Source of the DNA: Youhaiella tibetensis
GTDB taxonomy: Bacteria > Pseudomonadota > Alphaproteobacteria > Rhizobiales > Devosiaceae
NCBI RefSeq assembly: GCF_008000755.1
Contig: NZ_CP041690.1
Coordinates: forward strand, 2,853,260-2,917,259
Length of the DNA: 64,000 nt
Direction of reading: 5' to 3'
Below are positions 1-8,601 of this stretch, piece by piece (position 1 is the stretch's first letter; every line of letters begins with the position of its first letter). The notes under the pieces were generated by a model. It worked only from the letters and a program-made list of their open reading frames with translations. It was not told the DNA's origin and did no database searches. The translations under genes and the position numbers were made by a program.

Positions 1-77
1 GCTGAATGTACGAGCCGGTACGCAGCTCGTCCTTTCAGACTAGGACGCCGTGCTCGTGGAATCAATCGAAAGCCAAC
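1..77. other. window edge, no gene seen
   Basis: The first 77 bases hold no convincing coding frame, hairpin or promoter. They lie downstream of the stop codon of the minus-strand acetyltransferase gene, and the next gene to the left is outside the window. Confidence 0.5.
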
Positions 78-671
78 CTACGTGCTTTCGCCGACGGCGA
101 TCGCGGGGACGCGGCGAGCCGCCCACTCATCCTCAAGAATTGCGTAGACGAATTCCTCGTCCCACTCGCCCTTGAAGCGCGCATGCTCGCGGAAATGTGC
201 TTCCCGGCGCATGCCCAGGCGCTCCATGACGCCCCATGACGCCCGGTTGCGCGCATCGCATCGCGCCATAATCCGGTGCAGCCCAAGATCCTCAAATCCT
301 ATACGCAGGAGCGCCTCGCTCGCCTCCGTGGCGTAGCCGTGCCCGTGAAAGAGCGGATTGAAGATATATCCGAGTTCCCCCTGCCGGGCGATCTCGCTGC
401 GCCAGATGAGGGAAATCTCTCCCACCAGTTCACCGGTCTCGCGCAGATCCACGGCCAGAACGAGCTTGTCGCCCTCCTGCTCCACCGCCGATTGAGAAAT
501 CCGCTGCTGGATCGCCTCGGTGACCGTCTCGTGGGACATCGGGCTATCGAATAGAAAGCGCGCCACGTCTTCGCGCTGGCGGTAGGCGAACACCGCCTCG
601 ACATCTCCACGCGTGAACGGACGCAACCGAAGTCGGTGCGTCAGGATCGGATAATCCGGGGCGTAGACCAT
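78..671 (-). CDS. GNAT family N-acetyltransferase (RimJ/RimL-like)
   Basis: A 197-residue protein of the GNAT fold that transfers an acetyl group from acetyl-CoA to an amine. It opens with the RimJ-type strand (THRLRLRPF, residues 11-19), carries the acetyl-CoA loop as HGHGYATEA at about 109-117 and the usual N-x2-S-x3-M-x2-LG helix at about 142-153. The frame is open further upstream, but the start MVYAPDYP is chosen because the GNAT fold begins there and the upstream extension would overlap the divergent gene. It faces the GFA-domain gene, with starts 88 bases apart. The substrate (protein N-terminus, antibiotic or small amine) cannot be read from sequence. Confidence 0.86.
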   Translation of the reverse strand: MVYAPDYPILTHRLRLRPFTRGDVEAVFAYRQREDVARFLFDSPMSHETVTEAIQQRISQSAVEQEGDKLVLAVDLRETGELVGEISLIWRSEIARQGELGYIFNPLFHGHGYATEASEALLRIGFEDLGLHRIMARCDARNRASWGVMERLGMRREAHFREHARFKGEWDEEFVYAILEDEWAARRVPAIAVGEST

Positions 672-759
672 GGGCAATATCCGGATTGGCGGCAACCTTT
701 CGGTGGTAAGCCGCGCTGGCCGCAATTGCAAGTTCGCCTGGCCCGTGCCAGCCTCCGGC

Positions 760-1203
760 ATGTCCAAAGCGCCAAAGCCATCGGTCGATCTTTCGGCGCG
801 CTGCGCATGCGGCGCGGTCGCTGTCCGCGTGCACGGCCCGATCTTTGCGATGCTCATGTGTTCCTGCCTCGATTGCCAGAAGGCCACAGGCACCGGCCAC
901 GCCACGGTTGCACTCGCCGCCCCGTCGGACGTGACCATCACCGGCCCCGTCTCGAGCTTCGAGCGCCCCGCCGACTCGGGCGCGCTTTTCACGCGCAGCT
1001 TCTGCCCGCATTGCGGCACGCCCATCGCCGGGCGCTCCAGCCGCGCGCCTGACGCCATCATGTTGCCGGTTGGCCTGTTCGGCGCCGACACAGGCTGGTT
1101 CGCACCCAATCAACTGATCTTCGCGCGCTCGCACCACCAATGGGATGCCATCGCGCCGGACCTGCCCCGCTATGTCCGCTACCGCGACAGTGGAGAAATC
1201 TGA
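760..1203 (+). CDS. GFA / CENP-V domain zinc-binding protein
   Basis: A 147-residue protein of the GFA family, a beta fold that binds zinc. Named members include glutathione-dependent formaldehyde-activating enzyme, but most are uncharacterised. Zinc ligands are visible as CAC (Cys15, Cys17), CSCLDC (Cys34, Cys36, Cys39) and CPHC (Cys82, Cys85). The ATG at 760 is preferred over an in-frame ATG at 670, because the domain starts just after it and 670 would overlap the divergent gene. It lies directly before two TfoX-like genes, and its stop is followed within 2 bases by a GTG start, so the three are probably one transcript. Formaldehyde activation is not implied by this sequence alone. Confidence 0.82.
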   Translation: MSKAPKPSVDLSARCACGAVAVRVHGPIFAMLMCSCLDCQKATGTGHATVALAAPSDVTITGPVSSFERPADSGALFTRSFCPHCGTPIAGRSSRAPDAIMLPVGLFGADTGWFAPNQLIFARSHHQWDAIAPDLPRYVRYRDSGEI

Positions 1204-1204
1204 C

Positions 1205-1540
1205 GTGTCAGCAGCTTCAGACGAAATGGCGGGACGCATTCGCGCTATCCTCGCGGACCGTCCCGAGATCGTCGAAAAGAAGATGTTCGGAGGGGTAGGC
1301 TTCATGCTCAACGGCAACATGCTGGTGGGCACGACCGCCAAGGGCGCCCTCATGGCCCGCGTCGCCCCCGACCGGGTCGAGGAAGCGCTGGCCCGCCCCG
1401 GCGCCGCGATCATGCATATGGGCGACAAGCCGATGAAGGGCTTCCTCTCCGTCGCTGACCAGGGGATCGAGACCGACGACGCCCTCGCCGACTGGATCGC
1501 CTATTGCGAAACCTTCGTAAGGACCCTGCCGCCCAAATGA
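1205..1540 (+). CDS. TfoX N-terminal domain protein, copy 1
   Basis: A 111-residue protein consisting only of the TfoX N-terminal domain, with the hallmark EKKMFGG at about 24-30 followed by FMLNGNML. TfoX/Sxy is a competence regulator in gammaproteobacteria, but stand-alone N-domain proteins like this are widespread in Hyphomicrobiales and have no settled function. The GTG at 1205 is chosen as start because a GGAGA motif lies 8 bases upstream and the domain fits; an ATG at 1226 is the alternative. The stop overlaps the start of a second copy (ATGA at 1537-1540), so the two are translationally coupled. Confidence 0.8.
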   Translation: MSAASDEMAGRIRAILADRPEIVEKKMFGGVGFMLNGNMLVGTTAKGALMARVAPDRVEEALARPGAAIMHMGDKPMKGFLSVADQGIETDDALADWIAYCETFVRTLPPK

Positions 1541-1884
1541 CGCGCGACAACGAAACGCTCACCTATCTCTGCGACCGCATCCGCACCATCCTCGATGGCG
1601 ACCCGCGCATCACCGAAAAGCGCATGTTCGGCGGGCACACCTTCCTGCTCAACGGCCACATTCTGGTGGCGGCAAAGAAGGATGGGCGGATCCTCGTCAA
1701 GGTCGGCAAGGAAACCTCAAACGAAGAGGCCCTGGCCCGCCCGGGCACCACCCAGATGATGCATGGCGGCAAGGCCATGCGCGGCTTCATCTGGGTTGAT
1801 CCAGATGTCATCGAGGACGATGACGACCTGCGCGACTGGATCGCCACATCCGAGCGGCATGCGGCAAGCCAGGTACCGGTGTAG
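1537..1884 (+). CDS. TfoX N-terminal domain protein, copy 2
   Basis: A 115-residue paralogue of the preceding protein, with EKRMFGG, FLLNGHIL, an EEALARPG segment and a C-terminal DWIA-type helix in the same order. It differs by an acidic stretch (EDDDD) before the last helix. Start at 1537 gives a 4-base overlap with copy 1. The two copies have diverged well beyond a recent duplication. A homomeric or heteromeric pair is possible, but no function is known. The gene ends 42 bases before the convergent fabF-like gene. Confidence 0.8.
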   Translation: MTRDNETLTYLCDRIRTILDGDPRITEKRMFGGHTFLLNGHILVAAKKDGRILVKVGKETSNEEALARPGTTQMMHGGKAMRGFIWVDPDVIEDDDDLRDWIATSERHAASQVPV

Positions 1885-1926
1885 AGAAACGGGCGGCCGA
1901 CGAACCGGCTACCCGCTCGAACGAAC

Positions 1927-3216
1927 TCAGGCCGGGGCCTTGCCCAGGACCAGCGATGCGTTGACCCCACCGAAGCCGAAAGCGTTGACCAGGGCGTAGT
2001 CCAGCGCCTTGGCATGCGGCACCTTCGGCACGAGGTCGAAGACATCGGCAACCGGCTCTGGATCGTCGAGGTTTAGCGTTGCGGGCAACAGGCCGTTGCG
2101 GATGGCCTGCACCGTAAAGATCGTCGCGATGGCTCCGGCTGCGCCGAGCAGGTGACCGGTCGAGGACTTGGTCGCGGAAACCGAAAGGTCCTTGCCGCGA
2201 TCCCCGAACACCGCCTTGATGCCTTCGATCTCGGCCGCATCGCCTACCTCGGTGGAGGTCGCGTGCGCGCTTACGTAGCCGATGGCGTCGGGAGAGACGT
2301 CCGCCATCTTGATGGCATTGCGCATGGCGCGCTGCGCCCCGGCGCCGGTAGGTTCGCCTGCCGTCAGGTGATAAGCGTCGGCCGAAGTTCCATAGCCCGC
2401 CACCACGGCCAGCGGCGTGGCGCCGCGCTTCCTGGCATGGCTGAGCTTTTCGATGACGAGAACCGCCGCGCCTTCCGCCAGAACGAACCCGGCATGGCCC
2501 TTGTCGAAGGGCCGCGAGGCCTTTTCCGGTTCATCGTTGAAAGTGGTGTTGAGGGCGCGAGAGGCGGCAAAGCCACCGATGGAGATCGGATCGACCGAAC
2601 CTTCGGCGCCCCCCACCACCGCCACTTCTGCTTCGCCCGTCATGATGAGGCGCATGCCGTCGCCGATTGCCTGGGCCGAGGCCGCGCAGGCCGTCACCGG
2701 CGTTCCGATGGGCCCCTTGTAGCCGTAGCGGATGGAAATCCAGCCGGCGGCGAGATTGGCGAGGAATGCGGGCACGGTGAACGGCGAGAGCCGCCGCGGA
2801 CCCTTCTCGATGATGATCTTGGCCGTTTCGGCCATGATCGGGGAACCACCGACACCGGAGGCGATGATCGTAGCGGTGGCTTCCTTGTCCTCTTCGCTTT
2901 CGGGGAACCAGTTGGCCTGTCGGATGGCCTCCTGGGCCGCTACCAGCCCGTACTGGATGAAGAGGTCCATCTTCTTGACGTCCTTGCCGTCGACCGCGAC
3001 CAGCGGGTCGAACCCGGCCTCCGGATCCTCCTCGGTCCGCTTGACCAGTCCGCCGATCTTGCTGGCGAATTCACTCACGTCGAAGCGGGTATTGGGGCCG
3101 ATGCCGCTCTTGCCGGCGATCAGTCGCTCCCAGACCTTGTCGACGCCGACCCCAAGCGGGCTCACGACACCCATGCCGGTCACGACAATGGGATCGTTCG
3201 GATCGGGTTTCAGCAT
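1927..3216 (-). CDS. fabF: beta-ketoacyl-ACP synthase II (FabF type)
   Basis: A 429-residue condensing enzyme that elongates acyl-ACP with malonyl-ACP in fatty acid synthesis. The catalytic triad is visible: Cys177 in TACAAS, His318 in SAHAT and His355 in STGHLLG, with Lys350 nearby. The start MLKPDPND is chosen because AGGAG lies about 9 bases upstream; an earlier in-frame start would add 13 unlikely residues. Length is normal. It stands alone, not beside acpP or fabG. It may therefore be an accessory FabF, for example one for unusual or very long acyl chains, instead of the core enzyme. That choice is open, so the symbol is tentative. Confidence 0.88.
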   Translation of the reverse strand: MLKPDPNDPIVVTGMGVVSPLGVGVDKVWERLIAGKSGIGPNTRFDVSEFASKIGGLVKRTEEDPEAGFDPLVAVDGKDVKKMDLFIQYGLVAAQEAIRQANWFPESEEDKEATATIIASGVGGSPIMAETAKIIIEKGPRRLSPFTVPAFLANLAAGWISIRYGYKGPIGTPVTACAASAQAIGDGMRLIMTGEAEVAVVGGAEGSVDPISIGGFAASRALNTTFNDEPEKASRPFDKGHAGFVLAEGAAVLVIEKLSHARKRGATPLAVVAGYGTSADAYHLTAGEPTGAGAQRAMRNAIKMADVSPDAIGYVSAHATSTEVGDAAEIEGIKAVFGDRGKDLSVSATKSSTGHLLGAAGAIATIFTVQAIRNGLLPATLNLDDPEPVADVFDLVPKVPHAKALDYALVNAFGFGGVNASLVLGKAPA

Positions 3217-3278
3217 TGCATTGGTCTCCTGTGGTGATCGACGGGTGCCCGTCAAATCGGGCTAAATAGTGTTTGGGC

Positions 3279-3695
3279 CTAAAGCCTTGCCAGCTCCTGG
3301 AGGGCCTTGAGCGTGGAGGGCCAGTCCGGCTGCGTGAGCTGTTCGCGCAATTCCGCCTGGCTGGCACGCCAGATCGGCACGATCCTGTCCAGCAGCACTT
3401 GCCCCTCCTCGCTGAGCGAGCACAGCCGCCCGTTTCCCTTCTCCGCCCCCTCGAGCCGGACCAGGCCCTTGCGAGCCATCAGGTCGAGATTGCGCGACAG
3501 GGTCGTGCGCTCCATGGCGATGCTCTCGGCGATCTCGGTGATCGAACGCCCGGGCCTCTGCCTCGCCGCGGTCAGGATCGAGAACTGCGTGGCCGTTACG
3601 CCGAACCCGCGCAGCTTGCGGTTTGCCCGCCGCGTGACGGCCCGAGCCGCCATTCGCGTATTGAGCACCAGGCACTGGGAAAAGTCGTCTTCCAT
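3279..3695 (-). CDS. MarR family transcriptional regulator
   Basis: A 138-residue winged-helix regulator. It shows the MarR order: N-terminal helix, recognition helix region FSILTAARQRPGRSITEIAE at about 38-57, the TTLSRNLDLM helix and the wing before VRLEGAEKGNGR. MarR proteins usually repress nearby genes and let go when a small ligand or oxidant binds. It is divergent from the DJ-1/PfpI-family gene across a 120-base gap, and a palindrome lies 13-28 bases upstream of its start. Control of itself and of the DJ-1 gene is the natural inference. The ligand is unknown. Confidence 0.85.
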   Translation of the reverse strand: MEDDFSQCLVLNTRMAARAVTRRANRKLRGFGVTATQFSILTAARQRPGRSITEIAESIAMERTTLSRNLDLMARKGLVRLEGAEKGNGRLCSLSEEGQVLLDRIVPIWRASQAELREQLTQPDWPSTLKALQELARL

Positions 3696-3707
3696 GCGTA
3701 AATGGTG

Positions 3708-3723
3708 CCGTGCATATACACGG
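3708..3723. promoter_or_regulatory. candidate MarR operator (CCGTG-N6-CACGG)
   Basis: A 16-base inverted repeat with perfect 5-base arms and an A/T-rich TATA core. It lies just upstream of the MarR start and in the shared intergenic region with the divergent DJ-1-like gene. Size and position fit a MarR-dimer site that could block both promoters. Confidence 0.5.
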
Positions 3724-3815
3724 CCGTCAAGTGTAGTATCCCGCTAACACCCACCCCCTCCTCGTGCGTGACATAGTGCCGGGCAAGGCAAAACCGCCAC
3801 AACGAGGAGGATACG

Positions 3816-4418
3816 ATGAGCGGCAAGCGCTTACTCATGATCTGCGGCGACTTCGGCGAAGACTACGAAACCATGGTGCCTTTCCAGGCCCTGACGGCAG
3901 TCGGCCATACGGTTCACGCCGTCTGCCCCAACAAGAAGGCCGGCGACACCATCGCCACTTCCATCCACGACTTCGAGGGCGACCAGACCTACAGCGAAAA
4001 GCGCGGGCACAACTTCGCCCTCAACGCCACCTTCGCCGACATCCGGCCGGAAACCTACGACGCGCTGGTCATTCCGGGCGGGCGCGCGCCGGAATATCTG
4101 CGGCTCGACGCCCGCGTCATTGCCATGGTCCAGCACTTCTTCGAGACCGACAAGCCGGTCGCGGCCGTCTGCCATGGCCCCCAGATCCTAGCTGCCGCGC
4201 GCGTGCTCGAGGGCCGCACCTGCTCGGCCTACCCCGCCTGCCGGCCCGAGGTCGAACTGGCCGGGGCCACCTATGCCGACATCGCCATTGATGCCGCGGT
4301 AACCGATGGTAATCTGGTGACGGCTCCCGCCTGGCCAGCTCACCCTGCCTGGATCGGCCAGTTCCTCACGGTCCTGGGCACGCGGATCGAACATGAGAGC
4401 AGGAAGGCGGCTGCCTGA
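3816..4418 (+). CDS. DJ-1/PfpI family protein
   Basis: A 200-residue protein of the class I glutamine-amidotransferase-like superfamily. The nucleophile elbow AAVCHGPQ carries Cys119-His120, and the partner acid is Glu15 in DFGEDYE, the arrangement of PfpI/YhbO-type stress proteins and some hydratases. A strong ribosome site (GAGGAGG) precedes the ATG. It is divergent from the MarR regulator and followed by a ribbon-helix-helix gene. The family includes proteases, chaperones, glyoxalase-like and isonitrile hydratase enzymes; the sequence does not decide which. Confidence 0.84.
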   Translation: MSGKRLLMICGDFGEDYETMVPFQALTAVGHTVHAVCPNKKAGDTIATSIHDFEGDQTYSEKRGHNFALNATFADIRPETYDALVIPGGRAPEYLRLDARVIAMVQHFFETDKPVAAVCHGPQILAAARVLEGRTCSAYPACRPEVELAGATYADIAIDAAVTDGNLVTAPAWPAHPAWIGQFLTVLGTRIEHESRKAAA

Positions 4419-4471
4419 TTGAGACGGGCCGGTCTCCCCGACCGGCCCACGCTCGGGGAGGAGCGCCAGCC

Positions 4472-4864
4472 ATGTGCCGTCTGTTCATCAACGCTGATCC
4501 CAACCTCTGGCAGAGCCAGACCCGCTCGATGCGCATCGGCGGCATGGCAACCAGCGTTCGACTCGAAACCCTCTTCTGGAATGTGCTCGAAGAACTGGGC
4601 GCGCGCGACGGGCTGAGCGTGAGCCAGCTCATCGCCCGCCTCTACCAGGAATCCCTCGATGAAGGGCATGACCTGGAGAACTTCGCCTCGTTCCTGCGCG
4701 TATGCTGCGCGCGCTACCTTTCGCTCCAGCTGAGCCACGACATCCCGCACGATCGCTCGATCCCCATCCGCTCGCTCGATGCCGACCGAATCCTCGAGCG
4801 CGAACGCAATCGGAGCGGCGCCAAGCGGCCCCGCGCGGCCTCAGGCGCAACCCTTCACGCCTGA
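4472..4864 (+). CDS. ribbon-helix-helix domain protein
   Basis: A 130-residue protein with the conserved start MCRLFINADPNLW and a ribbon-helix-helix DNA-binding core (MATSVRLETLFWNVLEELGA, then SVSQLIARLYQE) at about 25-65, as in the RHH_4 / COG4321 family common in alphaproteobacteria. The C-terminal 30 residues are basic and likely disordered. GGGGAGGAG precedes the ATG. It lies in the gap between the DJ-1-like gene and icd, in the same direction. Members are presumed transcription regulators, but targets are not known. Confidence 0.78.
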   Translation: MCRLFINADPNLWQSQTRSMRIGGMATSVRLETLFWNVLEELGARDGLSVSQLIARLYQESLDEGHDLENFASFLRVCCARYLSLQLSHDIPHDRSIPIRSLDADRILERERNRSGAKRPRAASGATLHA

Positions 4865-4960
4865 TCTTCCCTGCGGCCTTTGCGCGCGGCATCACCAATG
4901 CTATAGGGGCGCCGAACAACAGGCCCACGCGGGCCTTCAAACCCCTATGGAGCGTTATCG

Positions 4961-6172
4961 ATGAGCAAAATCAAAGTCGCTAACCCGGTGGTCGATCTCG
5001 ACGGCGACGAGATGACCCGGATCATCTGGCAGGCGATCAAGGACAAGCTCATTACGCCCTACCTCGACCTCGACATTCGCTACTACGACCTGTCGGTCCA
5101 GAACCGCGACGCCACCAACGACCAGGTGACCGTGGACGCGGCCAACGCCATCAAGGAATTCGGCGTGGGCATCAAGTGCGCCACCATCACCCCCGACGAG
5201 CAGCGCGTCGAAGAGTTCAAGCTCAAGAAGATGTGGAAGTCGCCCAACGGCACCATCCGCAACATCCTGGGCGGCGTGATCTTCCGCGAGCCCATCATCT
5301 GCAAGAACGTGCCGCGCCTCGTGCCGGGCTGGACCCAGCCGATCATCGTCGGCCGCCATGCCTTCGGCGACCAGTACCGCGCCACCGACTTCCGCTTCCC
5401 GGGCAAGGGCAAGCTCTCGATCAAGTTCGTGGGCGAAGACGGCCAGACCATCGAGCACGACGTCTACGACGCGCCCGGCTCGGGCGTAGCCATGGCCATG
5501 TACAACCTCGACGACTCGATCCGCGACTTCGCGCACGCTTCGTTCAACTATGCGCTCAACCGCGGCGTACCCTGCTACCTCTCGACCAAGAACACCATCC
5601 TCAAGGCCTATGACGGCCGCTTCAAGGATATCTTCCAGGAGATCTTCGAGAAGGACTACAAGGCCAAGTTCGACGAGAAGAAGATCTGGTACGAGCACCG
5701 CCTGATCGACGACATGGTCGCCTCCGCCCTCAAGTGGAGCGGCGGCTATGTCTGGGCCTGCAAGAACTACGATGGCGACGTGCAGTCCGACATCGTGGCC
5801 CAGGGCTTCGGCTCGCTCGGCCTGATGACCTCCGTGCTTATGACGCCCGATGGCAAGATCGTGGAAGCGGAAGCCGCGCACGGCACCGTGACCCGTCACT
5901 ATCGCCAGCACCAGCAGGGCAAGGAGACCTCGACCAACTCCACCGCCTCGATCTTCGCCTGGACCCGTGGCCTCGCCCACCGCGCCAAGCTCGATGACAA
6001 TGCCGAGTTGATGCGCTTTGCGACCACGCTCGAAAAGGTCACCGTCGACACCATCGAAAGCGGCAAGATGACCAAGGATCTCTCGCTCCTGGTCGGCCCG
6101 GATCAGCCCTGGCTCTCGACCTTGGGCTTCCTCGATGCCATCGACGCCAACCTCCAGAAGGCCATGGCGTAA
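4961..6172 (+). CDS. icd: NADP-dependent isocitrate dehydrogenase
   Basis: A 403-residue cytosolic enzyme that oxidatively decarboxylates isocitrate to 2-oxoglutarate with NADP in the citric acid cycle. It is the dimeric eukaryote-like type usual in alphaproteobacteria: starts [20 protein letters not shown], substrate loop STKNT, metal-binding LIDDMVA, and the NADP-binding segment [12 protein letters not shown]. Length is normal. It stands alone, with a strong terminator 40 bases after the stop. Confidence 0.97.
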   Translation: MSKIKVANPVVDLDGDEMTRIIWQAIKDKLITPYLDLDIRYYDLSVQNRDATNDQVTVDAANAIKEFGVGIKCATITPDEQRVEEFKLKKMWKSPNGTIRNILGGVIFREPIICKNVPRLVPGWTQPIIVGRHAFGDQYRATDFRFPGKGKLSIKFVGEDGQTIEHDVYDAPGSGVAMAMYNLDDSIRDFAHASFNYALNRGVPCYLSTKNTILKAYDGRFKDIFQEIFEKDYKAKFDEKKIWYEHRLIDDMVASALKWSGGYVWACKNYDGDVQSDIVAQGFGSLGLMTSVLMTPDGKIVEAEAAHGTVTRHYRQHQQGKETSTNSTASIFAWTRGLAHRAKLDDNAELMRFATTLEKVTVDTIESGKMTKDLSLLVGPDQPWLSTLGFLDAIDANLQKAMA

Positions 6173-6212
6173 GCCCTCCAATCGATAAAATTTGAATCCT
6201 TTTCGACCATTG

Positions 6213-6237
6213 ACGGCGCCCTCCTGGGCGCCGTTTG
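6213..6237 (+). terminator. rho-independent terminator after icd
   Basis: A 9-bp perfect stem (ACGGCGCCC / GGGCGCCGT) with a TCCT loop, followed by TTTGTCGTT. It ends the icd transcript. Confidence 0.85.
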
Positions 6238-6247
6238 TCGTTGAAGG

Positions 6248-6262
6248 ATGCTCATCATATAT
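6248..6262. promoter_or_regulatory. candidate TetR operator, copy 1
   Basis: The 15-mer ATGCTCATCATATAT lies 25 bases before the tetR-like ATG and matches 13 of 15 positions of a 15-mer in the promoter of the next gene (6904-6918). The overlapping CATATATATG (6256-6265) is a perfect palindrome. Autoregulation is the likely role. Confidence 0.5.
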
Positions 6263-6287
6263 ATGTTGCGCAGCAAAGGAGCCGATC

Positions 6288-6863
6288 ATGGGCCGTGTCT
6301 CGCGCCAGCAGGCGGACGAAAACCATAAGCAGATCCTGGAGGCGGCCTCCCACCTCTTCCGGGCCAATGGCCTCAAGGAGACCAGCGTGCCCCAGGTGAT
6401 GGCGGCCGCCGGCCTGACCCACGGCGGCTTCTACGGCCACTTCGCCTCCAAGGAGGCGCTCTCCGCCGCTGCCTGCCAGAGCGCCTTTGCCTGGCTGGAC
6501 GACTACTTCAAGGACATTGCCGCCCGCCACCCCGGCGACCCGGCGGCAGCCCGAGCCGAGCTCATCGACAACTACCTCAGTCCTGACCACCGTGATCACC
6601 CCGGCGACGGGTGCCCGGCCATTTCGCTGGGCGCCGATGTCGGCCGCGAGCCAGCGGACAGCCCGGTGCGCGAAGCCTATCGCCAGGGCATCGAGGGTAT
6701 CCTCGACATCCTGCGCGACGATTTCGCCGTCGCTTCGCGCAGCCAGGCGCTGGCCAGCTATTCCACCCTTGTGGGCGCGCTGTTGCTTTCGCGGGCGACC
6801 GAGGGCTCTCCCCTCTCCGATGAAATCCTCGAGGTGGCGCGCAAGGCCCTACTGCCGCGCTGA
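6288..6863 (+). CDS. TetR/AcrR family transcriptional regulator
   Basis: A 191-residue repressor. The helix-turn-helix covers about residues 10-55: QILEAASHLFRANGLKETSV, then PQVMAAAGLTHGGFYGHF, typical of the TetR group that controls dehydrogenases and transporters. The C-terminal ligand domain includes a CPAISLGADV segment. AAAGGAG lies 5 bases before the chosen ATG; an in-frame start 96 bases earlier lacks a site. The next gene is a short-chain dehydrogenase on the same strand, and both have a similar 15-base motif upstream, so it probably represses itself and that gene. Confidence 0.86.
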   Translation: MGRVSRQQADENHKQILEAASHLFRANGLKETSVPQVMAAAGLTHGGFYGHFASKEALSAAACQSAFAWLDDYFKDIAARHPGDPAAARAELIDNYLSPDHRDHPGDGCPAISLGADVGREPADSPVREAYRQGIEGILDILRDDFAVASRSQALASYSTLVGALLLSRATEGSPLSDEILEVARKALLPR

Positions 6864-6888
6864 GCCGAAATTTCGGTCGCGCCTGCGC

Positions 6889-6918
6889 TTGACGTTTTAA
6901 ATTATGATCATCATGTAT
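6889..6918 (+). promoter_or_regulatory. promoter of the SDR gene with candidate TetR operator
   Basis: A TTGACG -35 element (6889-6894) is followed by the 15-mer ATGATCATCATGTAT (6904-6918), which would cover the -10 region. That 15-mer matches the site before the tetR-like gene at 13 of 15 positions. Binding there would block transcription of the dehydrogenase gene. Confidence 0.5.
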
Positions 6919-6962
6919 TTGCCATCGCCGCCCGCGAGCGGCCTTACAATGGAGAACACAAG

Positions 6963-7763
6963 ATGACCGTCCAAGACCACGCGGGCTATGCCCTGGTAAC
7001 CGGCGCCTCCGAAGGGATTGGCGCTCTCTATGCGGAACGCCTTGCCGCCCGCGGGCACGATCTGGTTCTGGTCGCGCGCAACCGCGACAAGCTCGAAGCC
7101 CTGGCCGCATCGATCCGCCAAGCCACCGGCCGACAGGTCGAGGTGCTGCCTGCCGACCTTTCGACCCGCCCCGGCCAGGCCGCGGTCGCCGAACGGCTCA
7201 GGGCCGAACCGGCCATCGAGATGCTGGTCAATAATGCCGGCATCAGCCTTTCCACCGGGCTGGTCGATGCCGACCCGGCGCGGCTCTCCGACATGCTGGC
7301 GATCAACGTGGACGCGCTGACGCTGCTCTCCAACGCCGCTGCGACCGGCATGGTCAAGCGCGGGCACGGCACCATCATCAACATCTCCTCGGCCATGGCC
7401 GTGCTCCACAACCCCACCAGCGCCGCCTATAGCGGCACCAAGGCCTTCGTGCTCACCTTCACCCAGGCGCTCGACCTCGAACTGCGCCCGCACGGCGTAC
7501 GCGTCCAGGCGGTCCTGCCCGGCGCCACGCGCACTGCGATCTGGGAGAAGGCCGGCGTCGACATGGAGAAGATGCCAACCTCCATCCTCATGGACGCAAC
7601 CGAACTGGTGGATGCAGCCCTTGCCGGACTCGACCAGGGCGAACTGGTCACCATCCCCTCCCTGCCCGACCCCGAGGAATGGGCACGCTTCGACGCCGCG
7701 CGGCAATCCCTGAGCCGTTTCGTGTCGCGCGACAGCGCCGCGCCACGCTACAGCCAGGGCTGA
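6963..7763 (+). CDS. SDR family NAD(P)-dependent oxidoreductase
   Basis: A 266-residue classical short-chain dehydrogenase. It shows the nucleotide-binding TGASEGIG (13-20), NNAG (90-93), catalytic Ser142/143, and Tyr156-x3-Lys160 (YSGTK). The substrate-side C-terminal half resembles family members of unknown substrate. GGAG precedes the ATG. Its promoter holds a likely site for the TetR protein encoded just upstream, so it is probably induced by that regulator's ligand. Substrate unknown. Confidence 0.88.
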   Translation: MTVQDHAGYALVTGASEGIGALYAERLAARGHDLVLVARNRDKLEALAASIRQATGRQVEVLPADLSTRPGQAAVAERLRAEPAIEMLVNNAGISLSTGLVDADPARLSDMLAINVDALTLLSNAAATGMVKRGHGTIINISSAMAVLHNPTSAAYSGTKAFVLTFTQALDLELRPHGVRVQAVLPGATRTAIWEKAGVDMEKMPTSILMDATELVDAALAGLDQGELVTIPSLPDPEEWARFDAARQSLSRFVSRDSAAPRYSQG

Positions 7764-7777
7764 TTCCCCCACCTTCG

Positions 7778-7799
7778 CGCCGGAAAACCCTCTCCGGCG
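7778..7799 (+). terminator. hairpin after the SDR gene
   Basis: Seven-base perfect arms CGCCGGA / TCCGGCG around an 8-base loop, 15 bases after the stop. There is no clear T-run, so this is at best a weak terminator. Confidence 0.4.
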
Positions 7800-7899
7800 T
7801 GATGACCTCATCATTGAAAAGAATTATCCGGCTGCCCCTTGAACGGCTAGTAACACACCTCCCAGCTTTGAATTCATCCATCGGGACATGGAGACAAAG

Positions 7900-8601
7900 A
7901 TGAGCGTGTTTGCTGCCGTGGGGCTAGCCGGAGCAATGGTCGTCGCCGTATCGGGCGCCGCTTTCGCACAGTCCAAGACATTCGAGGTCGCCCCATTTTC
8001 GGGCGTCGATATTTCTTCAGGACTCAATGCCGACATTACTGTCGGCCCCACCGTTTCAGTGACCGCGCAAGCGCGCGATCCTCGCGATCTCGACGATCTG
8101 CGCGTGGAAGTTCGCGACGACCGGCTCTTCGCCTGGATCGAGCGCAGTATCCTGGACCTGCGCTTTGGCGACCGCCGCATCACTATCCACATCACCACCC
8201 CCCGGCTCGACTTCCTCCAGGCCAGCGCCGGCGCGGACGTGACCGCCAAGGGCCTCGCCGGCCAGCGCACCGAAGCCAACGCCTCGGGCGGCGCCGACCT
8301 GACCGTGACCAGCGTCGAGGCAGGCGAAATGGTCGCTTCCGCCTCGTCGGGCTCGGACCTGCGCCTCTCCGGCACCTGCCAGAGCGCAACCTTCGACATC
8401 TCGTCGGGCTCCGACCTCGACGGGCGCGACCTCAAGTGCCAGGACGTCGCCATCCGCGCCTCGAGCGGCAGCGACGCCGAAGTCTTCGCCAGCAAGAGCC
8501 TCGTCGCCAATGCGTCGAGCGGCAGCGACATCGAAGTCCACGGCAACCCGGCCTCGGTCACCAAGGATGCATCGAGCGGCGCCGGGATCGAACTGCGATG
8601 A
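7900..8601 (+). CDS. secreted head-GIN domain protein (DUF2807)
   Basis: A 233-residue exported protein. A signal peptide ends at AFAQ, followed by a beta-helix built of seven rungs of about 18-20 residues, each starting with an A/S-S-G-S/A-D-like motif (ASAGAD, ASGGAD, ASSGSD, SSGSD, ASSGSD, ASSGSD, ASSGAG). This is the putative auto-transporter adhesin head GIN (DUF2807) fold. The start at 7900 is favoured because GGAGA lies 5-8 bases upstream; an in-frame ATG at 7888 would add METK and a positive charge to the signal peptide. It overlaps the next gene by 4 bases. Role at the cell envelope is unknown. Confidence 0.8.
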   Translation: MSVFAAVGLAGAMVVAVSGAAFAQSKTFEVAPFSGVDISSGLNADITVGPTVSVTAQARDPRDLDDLRVEVRDDRLFAWIERSILDLRFGDRRITIHITTPRLDFLQASAGADVTAKGLAGQRTEANASGGADLTVTSVEAGEMVASASSGSDLRLSGTCQSATFDISSGSDLDGRDLKCQDVAIRASSGSDAEVFASKSLVANASSGSDIEVHGNPASVTKDASSGAGIELR

